From Paraburkholderia sp. D15 (GTDB taxonomy: Bacteria > Pseudomonadota > Gammaproteobacteria > Burkholderiales > Burkholderiaceae), in assembly GCF_029910215.1 (NCBI RefSeq), contig NZ_CP110395.1:1364001-1428000 (forward strand): a stretch of 64,000 bases of DNA, in the 5' to 3' direction. The position numbers were made by a program, and so were the translations under genes. Positions 28,937-38,082 of the stretch are shown piece by piece (the stretch's first letter is position 1; the number at the start of each line of letters is the position of its first letter). The notes beneath the pieces were generated by a model. It did no database searches. It worked only from the letters and a program-made list of their open reading frames with translations, and was not told the DNA's origin.

Positions 28937-31252
28937 ATGTTTATGATGTGGCGCAACTCCTCGATGATCAGAAAAGGCGACGCGATGGCACTCCGGTTGC
29001 CGCGTGCGACTCGCGCCGCCATGCGTCACCTCGCGGGTCCGTTCGGCGTCGTGTGCGTGCTGCTACCGCTGCGGTTTTCCACGGCGCAGGCCGCGACGCC
29101 GGACTGGCACGGCGCGCCGATGCACTACGCGGTCAACGGCGCGGCGCTGCCCGACGTGCTGCGCGACGTGCTCGCCGTCGAAGGTTTGAGCGCGAACATC
29201 GGCCGCGACGTGAAGGGGGTGGTCAACGGCCGCTTCGACGACACGCCGGGCAACGTCTTCACGCAACTGACCGAGGCCTACGGGCTGGTCTGGTATTTCG
29301 ACGGCCGCGCGATGCACGTCGCGACCGCGGCCGACGTGCGCAGCCGCGTGATTCCGTTCGCGCCGATGACCCGCGAAGCGGTCGCGTCTTTGCTGCGCAA
29401 TCTCGATCTCGACGACGCGCGTCTGCCGATCCGCTATTCCGCGACCACGATCAAGGTCGCGGGACCGTCGCGTTTCGTCGATGCCGTCGCCGATGCGATC
29501 GACAAGGCGCAGCGTCAGGCCACGGTCGAACCGGGCCCGGAAGAATCGACGATCCGCATTTTCCCGTTGCGTTATGCGCAGGCGCAGGACATTCGCTACA
29601 TGGTCGGCACACAGGAGCGTGTGTTGCCGGGCGTCGCGTCCTTGCTGCGGCAGTTGATGTCGGATGCGGGGCAGGGTGGCGCGGCGCGCGCGCCGTCGGC
29701 CTCGTCCACGCCGCGCTCCGGAATCGACGACTCACGTGCCGCTGCCCGCACCGATGCCCGCGATGCACGCGGCGGGCCGCCGCCGCTGCCGAGCCTGCTC
29801 GGCCTCGGCCTCGCCGGCATGCCGCCGCCCGCCGACAACGCCGCCGCACCGCTGCCTGGCACCGATTCGAACGCACCGGGGGCACCGGGAGCGCCGGGCG
29901 CCGCATTCGCCCATCGCAACATCGTCGCCGATGCGCGCACCAACGCGGTCGTGATCAGCGACCTCGCGTCGATGATGCCCGCCTACGAACGCGCGATCGC
30001 GATGCTCGACCAGCCGCAGGAGCTGGTGGAAATCGACGCGTTGGTGATCGACGTGTCGTCGAACGCCGCGCGCTCGCTCGGCGTGGCCTGGGGCGGCGCG
30101 ACCGGGCGCATCGACGGCGCCGTCGGCACGGCCGCCGCGCCGCTGTCGTTCGGTGCGGCGGCGCTGACCACCGCGGCGAGCGCCGCGAGCGGCCTGAATC
30201 TGGCGACGCTGGTGGGCAACTCGGCCCAGTATCTGTTCGCGCAACTGCATGCGCTCGAAACGAACGGCCAGGCGCGCGTGCTGTCGCGTCCGCGCGTGCT
30301 CACGCTGAACAACACCGAGGCCGCGCTGACTTCGCGCAGTTCGCTGTACGTGCGGGTGGCGGGCAATCAGGCGGTCGATCTGTACAACATCGATACCGGT
30401 CTGATGCTGAAGGTGACGCCGAACATCGAGCCGACGGGCGAGGCGCGCCGCAACATCCGGCTGAACATCCAGATCGACGACGGCGCATTCAATTCCACGA
30501 CCTCCGTGGATGGCATTCCGCAGGTCGACAAGCACTCGGTCGTCACGCAGGCGATCGTGCGCGATGGCGAGAGTCTGCTGATCGGCGGCTACCAGTACGA
30601 ACGCAGCGAGCGCACGACCTCGAAGGTGCCGGTGCTCGGCGACGTGCCGTATCTCGGCGCGCTGTTTCGCGATACCGGGACGACGCATGAGCGGCTGGAG
30701 CGGCTGATCCTGATCACGCCGCGATTGAAGCGGGCGGGCGGGGAAGGTGTGCCGAACATCGGTGCGGGCAGTTTGCCGGGCGCGATGACGGGTTCGATGG
30801 GCGGTGGACCTGAAGCGGTGCCCGCGTTGTCGACGTTGACGCCACCGGCAAGCGGCGGCATGGCGGCTAATGCGGCGACCGACGGCGCAGCGCCCAACGC
30901 TGCCGCCCCCGTGCCGCCGCGTAACGTCGACGCGGCGCTGCGCGCGCTCGCACCGGACAACGCGTCTGCGCCGTCGAGCTTGCCGGATTCGCCAGGCTCG
31001 TCAGGCTCGTCAGGCGCCGGGCAACTTGCACCGCCCCTGTTCCTGCCAGCGTCGCGGCTTGAGCCGCAGTCCGCGTCTCAGCCAGCGTCGCGGCCGGCGC
31101 CGCAGCAGGCGCCTGCACTCGTAGTCCAGCAAGCGTTACAAGCGCCGTCACCACCGCCGTCACCGTCGACGTCACCACTCCCGGCCGCGCATGCCTCATC
31201 CGCGCTGCCGCCCATGCAGACGTTGCCCTGGGAGCGTCGCGATGACCGCTGA
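28937..31252 (+). CDS. sctC: T3SS outer-membrane secretin SctC
   Basis: 771 residues (or 755 if translation starts at 28985). A signal peptide ends near AQA-ATPDW. N-terminal secretin N0/N1 domains (DVLRDVLAVEGLSANIGRDVKG, IPFAPMTREAVASLLRNLDLD), NAVVISDLASMMPAYERAI for N3, and the C-terminal secretin domain with VLSRPRVLTLNNTEAALTSRSS and LIGGYQYERSERTTSKVPVLGDVPYLGALF. Forms the outer-membrane ring of the injectisome. A ~150-residue Pro/Ala/Ser-rich tail follows the secretin domain. The first gene of a long plus-strand operon; it overlaps sctD by 11 bp. Confidence 0.93.
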   Translation: MFMMWRNSSMIRKGDAMALRLPRATRAAMRHLAGPFGVVCVLLPLRFSTAQAATPDWHGAPMHYAVNGAALPDVLRDVLAVEGLSANIGRDVKGVVNGRFDDTPGNVFTQLTEAYGLVWYFDGRAMHVATAADVRSRVIPFAPMTREAVASLLRNLDLDDARLPIRYSATTIKVAGPSRFVDAVADAIDKAQRQATVEPGPEESTIRIFPLRYAQAQDIRYMVGTQERVLPGVASLLRQLMSDAGQGGAARAPSASSTPRSGIDDSRAAARTDARDARGGPPPLPSLLGLGLAGMPPPADNAAAPLPGTDSNAPGAPGAPGAAFAHRNIVADARTNAVVISDLASMMPAYERAIAMLDQPQELVEIDALVIDVSSNAARSLGVAWGGATGRIDGAVGTAAAPLSFGAAALTTAASAASGLNLATLVGNSAQYLFAQLHALETNGQARVLSRPRVLTLNNTEAALTSRSSLYVRVAGNQAVDLYNIDTGLMLKVTPNIEPTGEARRNIRLNIQIDDGAFNSTTSVDGIPQVDKHSVVTQAIVRDGESLLIGGYQYERSERTTSKVPVLGDVPYLGALFRDTGTTHERLERLILITPRLKRAGGEGVPNIGAGSLPGAMTGSMGGGPEAVPALSTLTPPASGGMAANAATDGAAPNAAAPVPPRNVDAALRALAPDNASAPSSLPDSPGSSGSSGAGQLAPPLFLPASRLEPQSASQPASRPAPQQAPALVVQQALQAPSPPPSPSTSPLPAAHASSALPPMQTLPWERRDDR

Positions 31253-32339
31253 CGCGCAGATCGTCGTGCTGGACGGCGTGCACACCGGCGCGAGCATCGT
31301 GCTGTCGTCCAACCAGCCGCTGCGGATCGGCAGCGGCGCCGATGCCGAACTGCTCGTGATCGACGAAGGCGTCGAACCGTTGCACGCCACCGTCGAATTG
31401 CAGGGCGCGACGCTCGCGCTGTCCGCGCAGCATCCCGGCGTCGCGGTGTTCGGCCGGCGCGTGCTACCCGGACGCCGCGTCTCGCTGCGCTACGGCGCGT
31501 GGTTTTCCGTAGGCGGCGTGAGCTTCCGTTTCGGCGGCCGCGACACGCCCGGGCCGAACGTCGCGCGCGATGCCGAGCGGGCCTATCTGCTGCGCCACGC
31601 ACCGCTCGCGTATGTCGGGAAGCGCTGGACCGATGCGTCGCCGGTGACGCGCGCGACCGTCCTCGGCACACCCGTCGCGTTCGCGATGCTGGCGTGGCTC
31701 GGCTCGCTGCCGCCGGCCGTCACGCCGCGTCCGGCGCGCCACGACGACACCTTCCGGCTGGTGAAGGCGCATCCCGACGCGAAGACCGGCACGCTGGTCT
31801 ACGAGGGTTATGTGCAGTCGGCGGCGGATCTCGCTTCGTTGACCGCCTATGCATGGTCGCGCCAGCGCGCGCCCGTGATGCACGTGTTCGTGCTCGCGCA
31901 GATGCAGGAACAGCTCGGCGAATTCCTCGCGCGCTATTACCGCGGCGCCGAAGTGCGTCCCGCGCAACCCGGCGCATTCACCGCGCTGCTGCCCGACGCG
32001 CACGGATATCTATCGCCCGAGGCGTGGGACTACGCGCGTGTGACGCGGCTCGCGCAAGCCGAGATCGGCGGGCTGCGCGGTCTTGTGTTCCCTGGGCACG
32101 AGCCGTCCGGCGAACGGGTGCGCGTGCCGCTCGACGCGCTCGGCCTGAACCTGCTCGCGAGCCGCCACGCGGCCTGGCTGACCGATGCGCAAGGTGTGCG
32201 CTACTTCGTCGGCGCGCGCGTGCCGATGGGCCGCATCAGCCGGATTTCGGCATGCGCCGCCGAGATCACGCGCGACGACGACGGTTCGATCTACGAGTTC
32301 GTCGCGGAGGCCGGCCATGCCGCCAAAAGCTGCCGGTAA
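31242..32339 (+). CDS. sctD: T3SS inner-membrane ring protein SctD
   Basis: 365 residues from the ATG at 31242, which overlaps the end of sctC. N-terminal FHA-like domain (LNGVHTGASIVL-type start, LRIGSGADAELLVIDEGVEPLHATVEL); one membrane segment near residue ~145 (TVLGTPVAFAMLAWLGSL); C-terminal periplasmic repeat domains. Family: YscD/HrpQ-like. Makes the outer of the two inner-membrane rings, around SctJ. Confidence 0.85.
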   Translation: MTADAQIVVLDGVHTGASIVLSSNQPLRIGSGADAELLVIDEGVEPLHATVELQGATLALSAQHPGVAVFGRRVLPGRRVSLRYGAWFSVGGVSFRFGGRDTPGPNVARDAERAYLLRHAPLAYVGKRWTDASPVTRATVLGTPVAFAMLAWLGSLPPAVTPRPARHDDTFRLVKAHPDAKTGTLVYEGYVQSAADLASLTAYAWSRQRAPVMHVFVLAQMQEQLGEFLARYYRGAEVRPAQPGAFTALLPDAHGYLSPEAWDYARVTRLAQAEIGGLRGLVFPGHEPSGERVRVPLDALGLNLLASRHAAWLTDAQGVRYFVGARVPMGRISRISACAAEITRDDDGSIYEFVAEAGHAAKSCR

Positions 32340-32580
32340 AAGCACGCTCGGCTCGTGCGGCGACCTGCCGCTCGAAGCGCAACTCGCCGAAGGCGGCGGC
32401 GCGGGCCGCGCGGCGATCGTCGCCCGGCTCACGGAAGAAATGGAACGGTTGAGCGCGGCGCTCGCGAATGCGCCGCCGGACGCACACAAGGAAGGAATGC
32501 TTCTCGTCGAGTGTTTGCGCGCGGCTCGGCGGGTGGTGGAACGAAGCGCGAGCTTCGTCAATGCGCGCGGTAAATCGTAA
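32317..32580 (+). CDS. sctE: small T3SS protein, SctE/YscE-like needle co-chaperone
   Basis: 87 residues from the ATG at 32317, overlapping sctD by 23 bp. Two helices with a turn: EAQLAEGGGAGRAAIVARLTEEMERLSAALANA and LLVECLRAARRVVERSASF. YscE is a ~66-residue helical hairpin that holds the needle subunit with YscG. Here the assignment relies on position between sctD and sctF (as in yscDEFG) and length; sequence similarity is weak. Confidence 0.6.
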   Translation: MPPKAAGKSTLGSCGDLPLEAQLAEGGGAGRAAIVARLTEEMERLSAALANAPPDAHKEGMLLVECLRAARRVVERSASFVNARGKS

Positions 32581-32592
32581 GGAGTCTCAACA

Positions 32593-32940
32593 ATGAACGT
32601 AAGTGGAATCGGCAATTTTTATGGAGCAGGTGGCGGCAATTCGTCGATCAGCCCGAGCGGCAGCCTGTCGACCGGCGGCTTGCTGGGTCTGCTGGAGAAG
32701 ATCCTTGCCAAGGAGAACAACAAGGTCAACGGTACGTTGCAACAGGCGGAAAACGCCGACGGTCTTCAGCAGGGCGGCGGCAACGCGATGGACGGCACCG
32801 GCGGCAACAACCAGGGCAACGTCGAAATGCTGCGCGCCCAGCAGGCGGTGGGTGAGCTGAGCACGTTCAACACCGCCGCGACCAACATGCTGCAGACGGT
32901 CAACGATTCGCAGAAGTCGGTCGCGCAGAACACCAAGTAA
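32593..32940 (+). CDS. sctF: T3SS needle/filament subunit SctF
   Basis: 115 residues, AAGGAG ribosome-binding site. The C-terminal helical end (RAQQAVGELSTFNTAATNMLQTVNDSQKSVAQNTK) resembles needle subunits. The N-terminal ~60 residues are Gly/Ser/Asn-rich, longer than in YscF (~87 aa). Exported by the T3SS and polymerised as the needle. Position between sctE and the TPR gene supports it. Confidence 0.72.
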   Translation: MNVSGIGNFYGAGGGNSSISPSGSLSTGGLLGLLEKILAKENNKVNGTLQQAENADGLQQGGGNAMDGTGGNNQGNVEMLRAQQAVGELSTFNTAATNMLQTVNDSQKSVAQNTK

Positions 32941-33012
32941 TCCACCGGGAAATCCTCCGGGTAATCCTCATTAACCAGGACGAAGACGCCCGCGCGGCGT
33001 CTTCGCAAGCAC

Positions 33013-33495
33013 ATGAATACGCAGACGGGGCTACGGGAAGACACGCTGGAACTGCTGATCGCGATCGGTCATCTGGCGCGCGTCTACCGGTATTTCGACG
33101 AAGCGCGCTATCTGTTCGAGCGGCTCGCGACGGTGTATCCGCAGCGCGCCTTTCCCTATCTCGGGCTGGGGCTGATCGAGGTCGATCGCGCGAATTATCG
33201 CGGCGCCGCGCGGCTGTTCGGCCACGCGCTCGAACTCGTGCCGGACAACGCGCAGGCCTGCGCGTGGCTCGGCGCGTCCCAGGTGCTCGAAGGCCATTTC
33301 GCGCTCGGCGTGCGCACCTTGCTGAACGTGATCGGCAGCGACGAGCCCAGCGCGGCGGCGATGGCCGAGGCCTTTCTCAAGCTGCCGGAATGTGCGCCTT
33401 TCACCCGCGGCGTGCGCATCCATCGAGCCGCGCAGTCCGCGCCCGTGCCGTCGTTCTCCACCCTCAACCGACTGAATTTTCGAGGCCGTCACTGA
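33013..33495 (+). CDS. sctG: TPR protein, SctG/YscG-like needle chaperone (HrpB1/HrpK-like alternative)
   Basis: 160 residues with TPR repeats: LLIAIGHLARVYRYFDEARYLFERLATVYPQRAFPYLGLGLIEVDRANYRGAARLFGHALELVPDNAQACAWLGAS, at least three TPR helical pairs. YscG is a TPR chaperone binding YscF with YscE. HrpB1/HrpK of plant pathogens are similar in length and could be the same family. Gene order favours SctG. Stop overlaps the sctI start (TGATG). Confidence 0.72.
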   Translation: MNTQTGLREDTLELLIAIGHLARVYRYFDEARYLFERLATVYPQRAFPYLGLGLIEVDRANYRGAARLFGHALELVPDNAQACAWLGASQVLEGHFALGVRTLLNVIGSDEPSAAAMAEAFLKLPECAPFTRGVRIHRAAQSAPVPSFSTLNRLNFRGRH

Positions 33496-33806
33496 TGTTG
33501 CAACTTCCTCCCACCACGCCGCCGGCCTTTACCGGTGCATCGGATCCCAGCCTGTCCCTGCAGGCCAGCACCGGCGATCCGGGTTCGATGATGGATCGTC
33601 TGCTCGCACGCGCGCAGGACGCGCAGGACCTGTCGATCCAGCAATTGTCGAATCACCTCGACCAGCTCGGCTCCGGCCGCGTGTCGACCATCGACCTGCT
33701 GCGCATGCAGGCCGACATGGGCGCCTACTCGGTGCGCGTGCAGATGACGGTGCGCGTCGCCGACCAGATCGGCAACGCGATCCAGACGCTGTCGCAGCGA
33801 AGCTGA
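33495..33806 (+). CDS. sctI: T3SS inner rod SctI
   Basis: 103 residues from the ATG at 33495. The C-terminal helical end (STIDLLRMQADMGAYSVRVQMTVRVADQIGNAIQTLSQRS) is the SctI/HrpB2-type signature that ends in an amphipathic helix with QTLSQ. The protein links the needle to the export gate. Overlaps sctG (TGATG) and abuts sctJ (ATG at the last base). Confidence 0.88.
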   Translation: MLQLPPTTPPAFTGASDPSLSLQASTGDPGSMMDRLLARAQDAQDLSIQQLSNHLDQLGSGRVSTIDLLRMQADMGAYSVRVQMTVRVADQIGNAIQTLSQRS

Positions 33807-34906
33807 TGCGCCGCGCCCTGTACGTGCTGCCGGTCCTGATGCTGCTCGCCGGCTGCAAGATCTCATTGTTCGAGGGACTGGACGAGGACCAGGCGAACCA
33901 CATCGTCGCCGCGCTCAGTCATCACGGCATCACCGGCTACAAGGAGCGTAACGCGGATCGCACGTGGAACGTGTCGGTCGACGACGCCGACGCGGTGATC
34001 GCCACCGAACTCGCGAGCGCCTATGCGCTGCCGCGCGGCGGGCATGCGAATCTTGGCGACCTGTTCAGCCGCCAGGGCCTGATTTCGAGTCCCGAGGAAG
34101 ACCGCGTGCGTTTCGTGTACGGCTTGTCGCAGGAGCTGTCGGAGACGCTCGAGAAGATGGACGGCGTGCTGCTCGCGCGGGTGCACATCGTGCTGCCGGA
34201 GAAGGACCCGATGGACCCCGCGCAGGACACGTTGCCGTCCGCGTCGGTGATGATGCGTTACCGCAGCGACTACAACCTCGAGCTGATGCGCGACCGGATT
34301 CGCTCGATGGTGGCGGGCAGCGTCGAAGGTCTGACGCCGGCGCGCGTGTCGTTGACGCTGCTGCCGGTGACGCCGGTGCTGACGTTTCCCGGCAATTGCG
34401 GTGGCGATGATGCCGACGGTCCTGCCGCCGCGGTGCCAGCGGGCGGGGTCGCCGCGACGGATTGTTCGCGCGCCGGTGGCGCGGGCATGTCACGCGTGAC
34501 GGCGCTGCTGGCTGCGCTGGCGCTTGCGGTGATGGCCGGTAGCGGTTTCGCGTGGCTATGGCGGTCGGGACGGCGTAGCTGGTTCACGCGCAAGCCGCGC
34601 GGCCCGGCGGGTGGGGCCGCCGATGGTGCGAATCGGGCGAACCGGGCGAATGGCGGTAGCGGGGCGGGCGATCGGCCGGCCAGCGCTGCTGCGCAAACGG
34701 CGGTCGCGGTCGATGCCGATACCGCCGCTGCGAATGCCGCCAACGCTGCCGCTGCTGCCAACGCCGAGGCTGGTGCCAACGCCAACGCCAACGCCAACGC
34801 CAACGCCAACGCCAACGCCAACGCGCAAACCGAGGCCGCCGGCGGCACAGACCCCACCGATCCCACCGATCCCGCACCCGGCATGCACGCCGGAGGTCAC
34901 GCATGA
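33806..34906 (+). CDS. sctJ: T3SS inner-membrane lipoprotein ring SctJ
   Basis: 366 residues. Signal peptide with lipobox LMLLAGCK (Cys19). The YscJ/FliF-like domain follows: LDEDQANHIVAALSHHGITGYKE, then SRQGLISSPEEDRVRFVYGLSQELSETLEKMDGVLLARVHIVLPE. A C-terminal membrane segment lies near residue 240. The cytoplasmic C-terminus is odd: a very Ala/Asn-rich tail with the AN dipeptide repeated eight times (positions 34775-34822), much longer than in typical SctJ (~250 aa). Confidence 0.93.
   Translation: MRRALYVLPVLMLLAGCKISLFEGLDEDQANHIVAALSHHGITGYKERNADRTWNVSVDDADAVIATELASAYALPRGGHANLGDLFSRQGLISSPEEDRVRFVYGLSQELSETLEKMDGVLLARVHIVLPEKDPMDPAQDTLPSASVMMRYRSDYNLELMRDRIRSMVAGSVEGLTPARVSLTLLPVTPVLTFPGNCGGDDADGPAAAVPAGGVAATDCSRAGGAGMSRVTALLAALALAVMAGSGFAWLWRSGRRSWFTRKPRGPAGGAADGANRANRANGGSGAGDRPASAAAQTAVAVDADTAAANAANAAAAANAEAGANANANANANANANANAQTEAAGGTDPTDPTDPAPGMHAGGHA
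34775..34822. repeat. eight 6-bp tandem repeats in sctJ
   Basis: GCCAAC x8, each encoding Ala-Asn. A change in copy number preserves frame. Confidence 0.95.
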
Positions 34907-35490
34907 CGCCCGCTCGAACACATCCCTATTTCCACGCTCCCGCGTGCTGGGCGCACCACAGTTGGCTGGAATCCGGCCGCCCGGTCCGTCACGAGTGGAC
35001 CCTGCGCGCCGCTCACGCCTTCCTGTTCGACCGCTATCCGCAACTGCGCCAGGCGTTACCGGCCGACGCACCCGACGCGCTCCCCGCATGGTCACGCCCA
35101 GCCTGCGCGCGGCTGTGTCGCATCGCCGCGTCGCTGGCGCTCGCGCCGTCGTTGCGCCGCATCGTCGCGGCGTCCGCGCGCACGGCCTTCGCGGCCAGCG
35201 TCGCGCCGCGCGTGCTCGAAGCGCTGCAACGTCATCCGCGGGCCGCCTCGCGAGAACTGACGGTCGAGCCCATGCCATCGCCGTTCGACCGGCGCGAGAT
35301 GACCGCGCTCGGCCTCGCGCTTGCGCAACAGGCAGGCACTGGTTCGGGTCACGCGTTCTGGTGGAGTCTGCGCTTGCCGCGCGAGATCGCCCAACGTGCG
35401 CTGACCTATCGCACCCCCCATTTGACGATGGCCGATGCGCGCGATCTGCTGATCGACGCACGGCGCTTGATGGAGACAACCCGATGCTGA
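34903..35490 (+). CDS. sctK: T3SS protein SctK
   Basis: 195 residues, overlapping sctJ by 4 bp. It has the HrpB4/YscK-type pattern of Trp/Pro/His and Arg-rich helices (PACWAHHSWL; PAWSRPACARLCRIAA; LPREIAQRALTYR). It sits between sctJ and sctL, as does yscK. It joins the cytoplasmic sorting platform. Assignment is by position and weak pattern. Confidence 0.75.
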   Translation: MTPARTHPYFHAPACWAHHSWLESGRPVRHEWTLRAAHAFLFDRYPQLRQALPADAPDALPAWSRPACARLCRIAASLALAPSLRRIVAASARTAFAASVAPRVLEALQRHPRAASRELTVEPMPSPFDRREMTALGLALAQQAGTGSGHAFWWSLRLPREIAQRALTYRTPHLTMADARDLLIDARRLMETTRC

Positions 35491-36470
35491 TCTGCCGGAT
35501 GGGCGCATGGCATATCGAGTCCGACGGACATCTGAGCGCGCGCGAACTCGCGTCGCTCGACGGCCTGCGTGCCGTCGAGGCGCAGCGCGCGGCCGAAGCC
35601 GAACAGGAACGCGAACGCGTCGACGAACGGGCGCGCGAAATGAAACGGCGCGCGTGGCGTCACGGGCACGCGGCCGGCAAGCTCGAAGCGCTGCGCGAAC
35701 ACGCGGGACGCGAGGCCGCGGCGGCGTTCGTCGCGCATCGGCTGGAGGAGCGGCTCGCGCAGATCGTGCTGGGCGTGGTCAACGACATCGTCGGCGAATT
35801 GCCGCCGTCGGCCGCGCTTACGCATCAATTGCGGCGCGTGGTGGCGGTCGCGCAATCGCAGCGGCTCGTGTCGATCCGCGTGGCGCCGGCCGTGTTCGAC
35901 GACACCGCGCAGCTCGCGTCGACGCTCGAACGCGAGTTCGGCGCGCCGCTGTGCACGGTGCTCGCCGATGCGGGATTGCCCGCGCATTCCTGCGTGGTCG
36001 AGACGGAGGCAGGCGTGATCGACGGCGGTCTGGCCGTGCAGTTGCGGGCGCTGGAACGCGGCGTTCGCGAGGGCATCGCCGCGGTGTTGCGTCGCTACGA
36101 CCTTGCGGACAGCGCGGGACGCACGACGATCGACGTGATCGAGGAGGGCGTGCGCGAGACGCTGGTGGCGCTGGCCGCGCCGATGCCGATGCCGATGTCG
36201 ATGCCGATGCCGGTGCCGGTGCCGATGCCGATGCGAAGGGCCGGGCATAAGGCCGAACACAACGCCGAACACAACGCCGAACACAACGCCGAACACAACG
36301 CCGAACACAACGCCGAACACAACGCCGGGCACATGGCCGGACTCGAGGCTGGACACACGGCTGGACACCAGGCCGTGCCTACCCCGCCCGCCACCTCGAT
36401 CGACCCCCAAGCAATCCACGCGCCGCCGCGACCACGGCGATCCGGCGTCTTCATCCGGGGCGTCGCATGA
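35484..36470 (+). CDS. sctL: T3SS stator SctL with repetitive C-terminal extension
   Basis: 328 residues. Family members are ~200-270. The core has LARELASLDGLRA-type start, a coiled-coil (AEAEQERERVDERAREMKRRA, residues ~35-55), and the C-terminal domain VSIRVAPAVFDDTAQ to DAGLPAHSCVVETEAGVIDGGLAVQLRAL. It regulates SctN. After residue ~232 come PMPMPMSMPMPVPV and a 12-bp repeat giving AEHN x6, which has no counterpart in relatives known to me. Overlaps sctK and sctQ. Confidence 0.88.
   Translation: MLICRMGAWHIESDGHLSARELASLDGLRAVEAQRAAEAEQERERVDERAREMKRRAWRHGHAAGKLEALREHAGREAAAAFVAHRLEERLAQIVLGVVNDIVGELPPSAALTHQLRRVVAVAQSQRLVSIRVAPAVFDDTAQLASTLEREFGAPLCTVLADAGLPAHSCVVETEAGVIDGGLAVQLRALERGVREGIAAVLRRYDLADSAGRTTIDVIEEGVRETLVALAAPMPMPMSMPMPVPVPMPMRRAGHKAEHNAEHNAEHNAEHNAEHNAEHNAGHMAGLEAGHTAGHQAVPTPPATSIDPQAIHAPPRPRRSGVFIRGVA
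36180..36233. repeat. nine 6-bp tandem repeats (CCGATG-like) in sctL
   Basis: Units CCGATG with TCGATG and CCGGTG variants, giving PM/SM/PV dipeptides. Confidence 0.9.
36252..36323. repeat. six 12-bp tandem repeats in sctL
   Basis: GCCGAACACAAC x6, giving AEHN x6. Copies are identical, so recently expanded or under strong homogenisation. Confidence 0.95.
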
Positions 36471-37438
36471 CCCTCTGGCCCGATCTCCCGACCCTGACGC
36501 GCGCCGACGCCGAACGCCACAACCTCGCGCTGCAACACTTCGGCCGGCCGCGCGCGGTGCGCGTCGGCGCGCGCGCATTCACGCTCGAATTCGAGCCGAG
36601 CCGCGCGCGCTATCCGCTGCGTCTGTCCGGCACGGCGGCGCAGGCGCCGTTCAGCGCGGTCTGCGATGTCGGCGCGTTGCTGCCCGAACTTGCGCCGACG
36701 GTGCTCGACGCGCTCGGCGACGCGGCGCCCGCGCACGTCGCCGCCGCGTTGAGCGAATGGCTGTGCGCGCTCGAAGGCCTGTTCGGCTTCACGATCGAAC
36801 TGAACGCGATCGGCTTCGACGCGCTACCCGAAGCGGGCGCCTACGGCCTCGCCGTCACGCAGACGACGAGCGGCCGCACCGCCCACTTCTCGTTCCATTG
36901 CCCGGCGGTCGATGCGTGGCTACATCGCCACGTACTCGCCGCACCGCCCGGCGACGCGCTGCTGCGCCGCCTGATGGTGCGCATGCCGATCTGCATGCCG
37001 GGGCCGTCGCTGTCGCTGCCGCGTCTGCGCCGGCTCGCGGTCGGCGACGCGCTGCTGTTCGACCGTCACGCGCGCTATCTGCGGCTGCCGCTGCGGCTCG
37101 GCGCGTGCCGGATTCTATTGAAGTTCACTGAGGAGCACACCTTGATAGACCAAGTCCTGAATGATGAAACGCCTGCCGTCGAAGTGACCAGCGAACTGCT
37201 GCCCATCGACTCCCTGACCTTCGCGTTCGACGCGGTGCTCGGCACGCTGTCGCTGTCGGTCGCCGAACTCGCGCATCTGCGTCAGGGCTCGATCGTCGCG
37301 TTCCGTTTGCCCGCGAGCGAACGCACGGTGACGCTGCTGTGCCAGGGCATTCCGTTCGCGCGCGGCGAGCTGATCGAGATCGAAGGCTCGCTCGGCGTGC
37401 GCGTGACCCGGCTCACCCAGGAGGACCGCCCGGCATGA
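36467..37438 (+). CDS. sctQ: T3SS C-ring/sorting platform protein SctQ
   Basis: 323 residues; ATGA overlap with sctL. Two surface-presentation-of-antigen (SpoA) regions: around residues ~170-215 (LLRRLMVRMPICMPG) and the C-terminal domain with LSLSVAELAHLRQGSIVAF and ELIEIEGSLGVRVTRL. Forms the cytosolic pods with SctK, SctL and SctN. Confidence 0.9.
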   Translation: MTLWPDLPTLTRADAERHNLALQHFGRPRAVRVGARAFTLEFEPSRARYPLRLSGTAAQAPFSAVCDVGALLPELAPTVLDALGDAAPAHVAAALSEWLCALEGLFGFTIELNAIGFDALPEAGAYGLAVTQTTSGRTAHFSFHCPAVDAWLHRHVLAAPPGDALLRRLMVRMPICMPGPSLSLPRLRRLAVGDALLFDRHARYLRLPLRLGACRILLKFTEEHTLIDQVLNDETPAVEVTSELLPIDSLTFAFDAVLGTLSLSVAELAHLRQGSIVAFRLPASERTVTLLCQGIPFARGELIEIEGSLGVRVTRLTQEDRPA

Positions 37439-38082
37439 ACGGTCCCGAACTCGACCAGTTGCCGGTCATCAGTCTGTTCTTCATGCTGGGGCTGCTGCCG
37501 CTCGCGGTCGTGATGACCACCTCGTTCACGAAGTTCAGCATCGTGCTGACGCTGCTGCGCTCCGCGCTCGGCGTGCAGCAGGCGCCGAGCAATCTGGCGA
37601 TTTCGGGCATCGCGCTCGCGGCGACCCTGGTCGTGATGGCGCCGACCGTCGCGAAGATCGACGCGGCCTTACCCGCGACCGACAACGGCGAGTTCAAGCT
37701 GCCGCGTCCGGGCGAACTGGTGCAGGCGGTGCGCGGACCGCTCGGCGAATTCATGCTCGCGCATTCGCGGCCCGACGAGCGCAAGTTCCTGGTGGGCGCG
37801 GCCAAACGCATCGACCCCGCGCGCGACGCGCGGGAGACCGACCTCAGTCTGCTGATTCCGGCATTTCTGATCGGCGAGATCTCGAGCGGTTTCGAGGCGG
37901 GCTTTCTGCTGTACATCGCGTTTCTCGTGGTGGATCTGGTGGTCGCCAACGTGCTCACCGCGATGGGCATGGTGATGCTGTCGCCGAGCACGGTATCGAT
38001 TCCGTTGAAGCTGTTCATCTTCGTGTCGGTGTCCGGCATCTCGAAGCTGATGCATGCGCTGATCGTCGGATACGTGAAATGA
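37435..38082 (+). CDS. sctR: T3SS export gate protein SctR
   Basis: 215 residues; overlaps sctQ by ATGA. FliP/YscR family: MTTSFTKFSIVLTLLRSALGVQQAPSN, and the C-terminal LLIPAFLIGEISSGFEAGFLLYIAFLVVDLVVANVLTAMGMVMLSP. Four membrane segments. Core of the export channel with SctS and SctT. Confidence 0.96.
   Translation: MNGPELDQLPVISLFFMLGLLPLAVVMTTSFTKFSIVLTLLRSALGVQQAPSNLAISGIALAATLVVMAPTVAKIDAALPATDNGEFKLPRPGELVQAVRGPLGEFMLAHSRPDERKFLVGAAKRIDPARDARETDLSLLIPAFLIGEISSGFEAGFLLYIAFLVVDLVVANVLTAMGMVMLSPSTVSIPLKLFIFVSVSGISKLMHALIVGYVK

Noticed and set aside
36252..36323. CRISPR array for the sctL or sctJ repeats
   Set aside because: The repeats are 6 or 12 bp with no spacers and lie inside coding frames.
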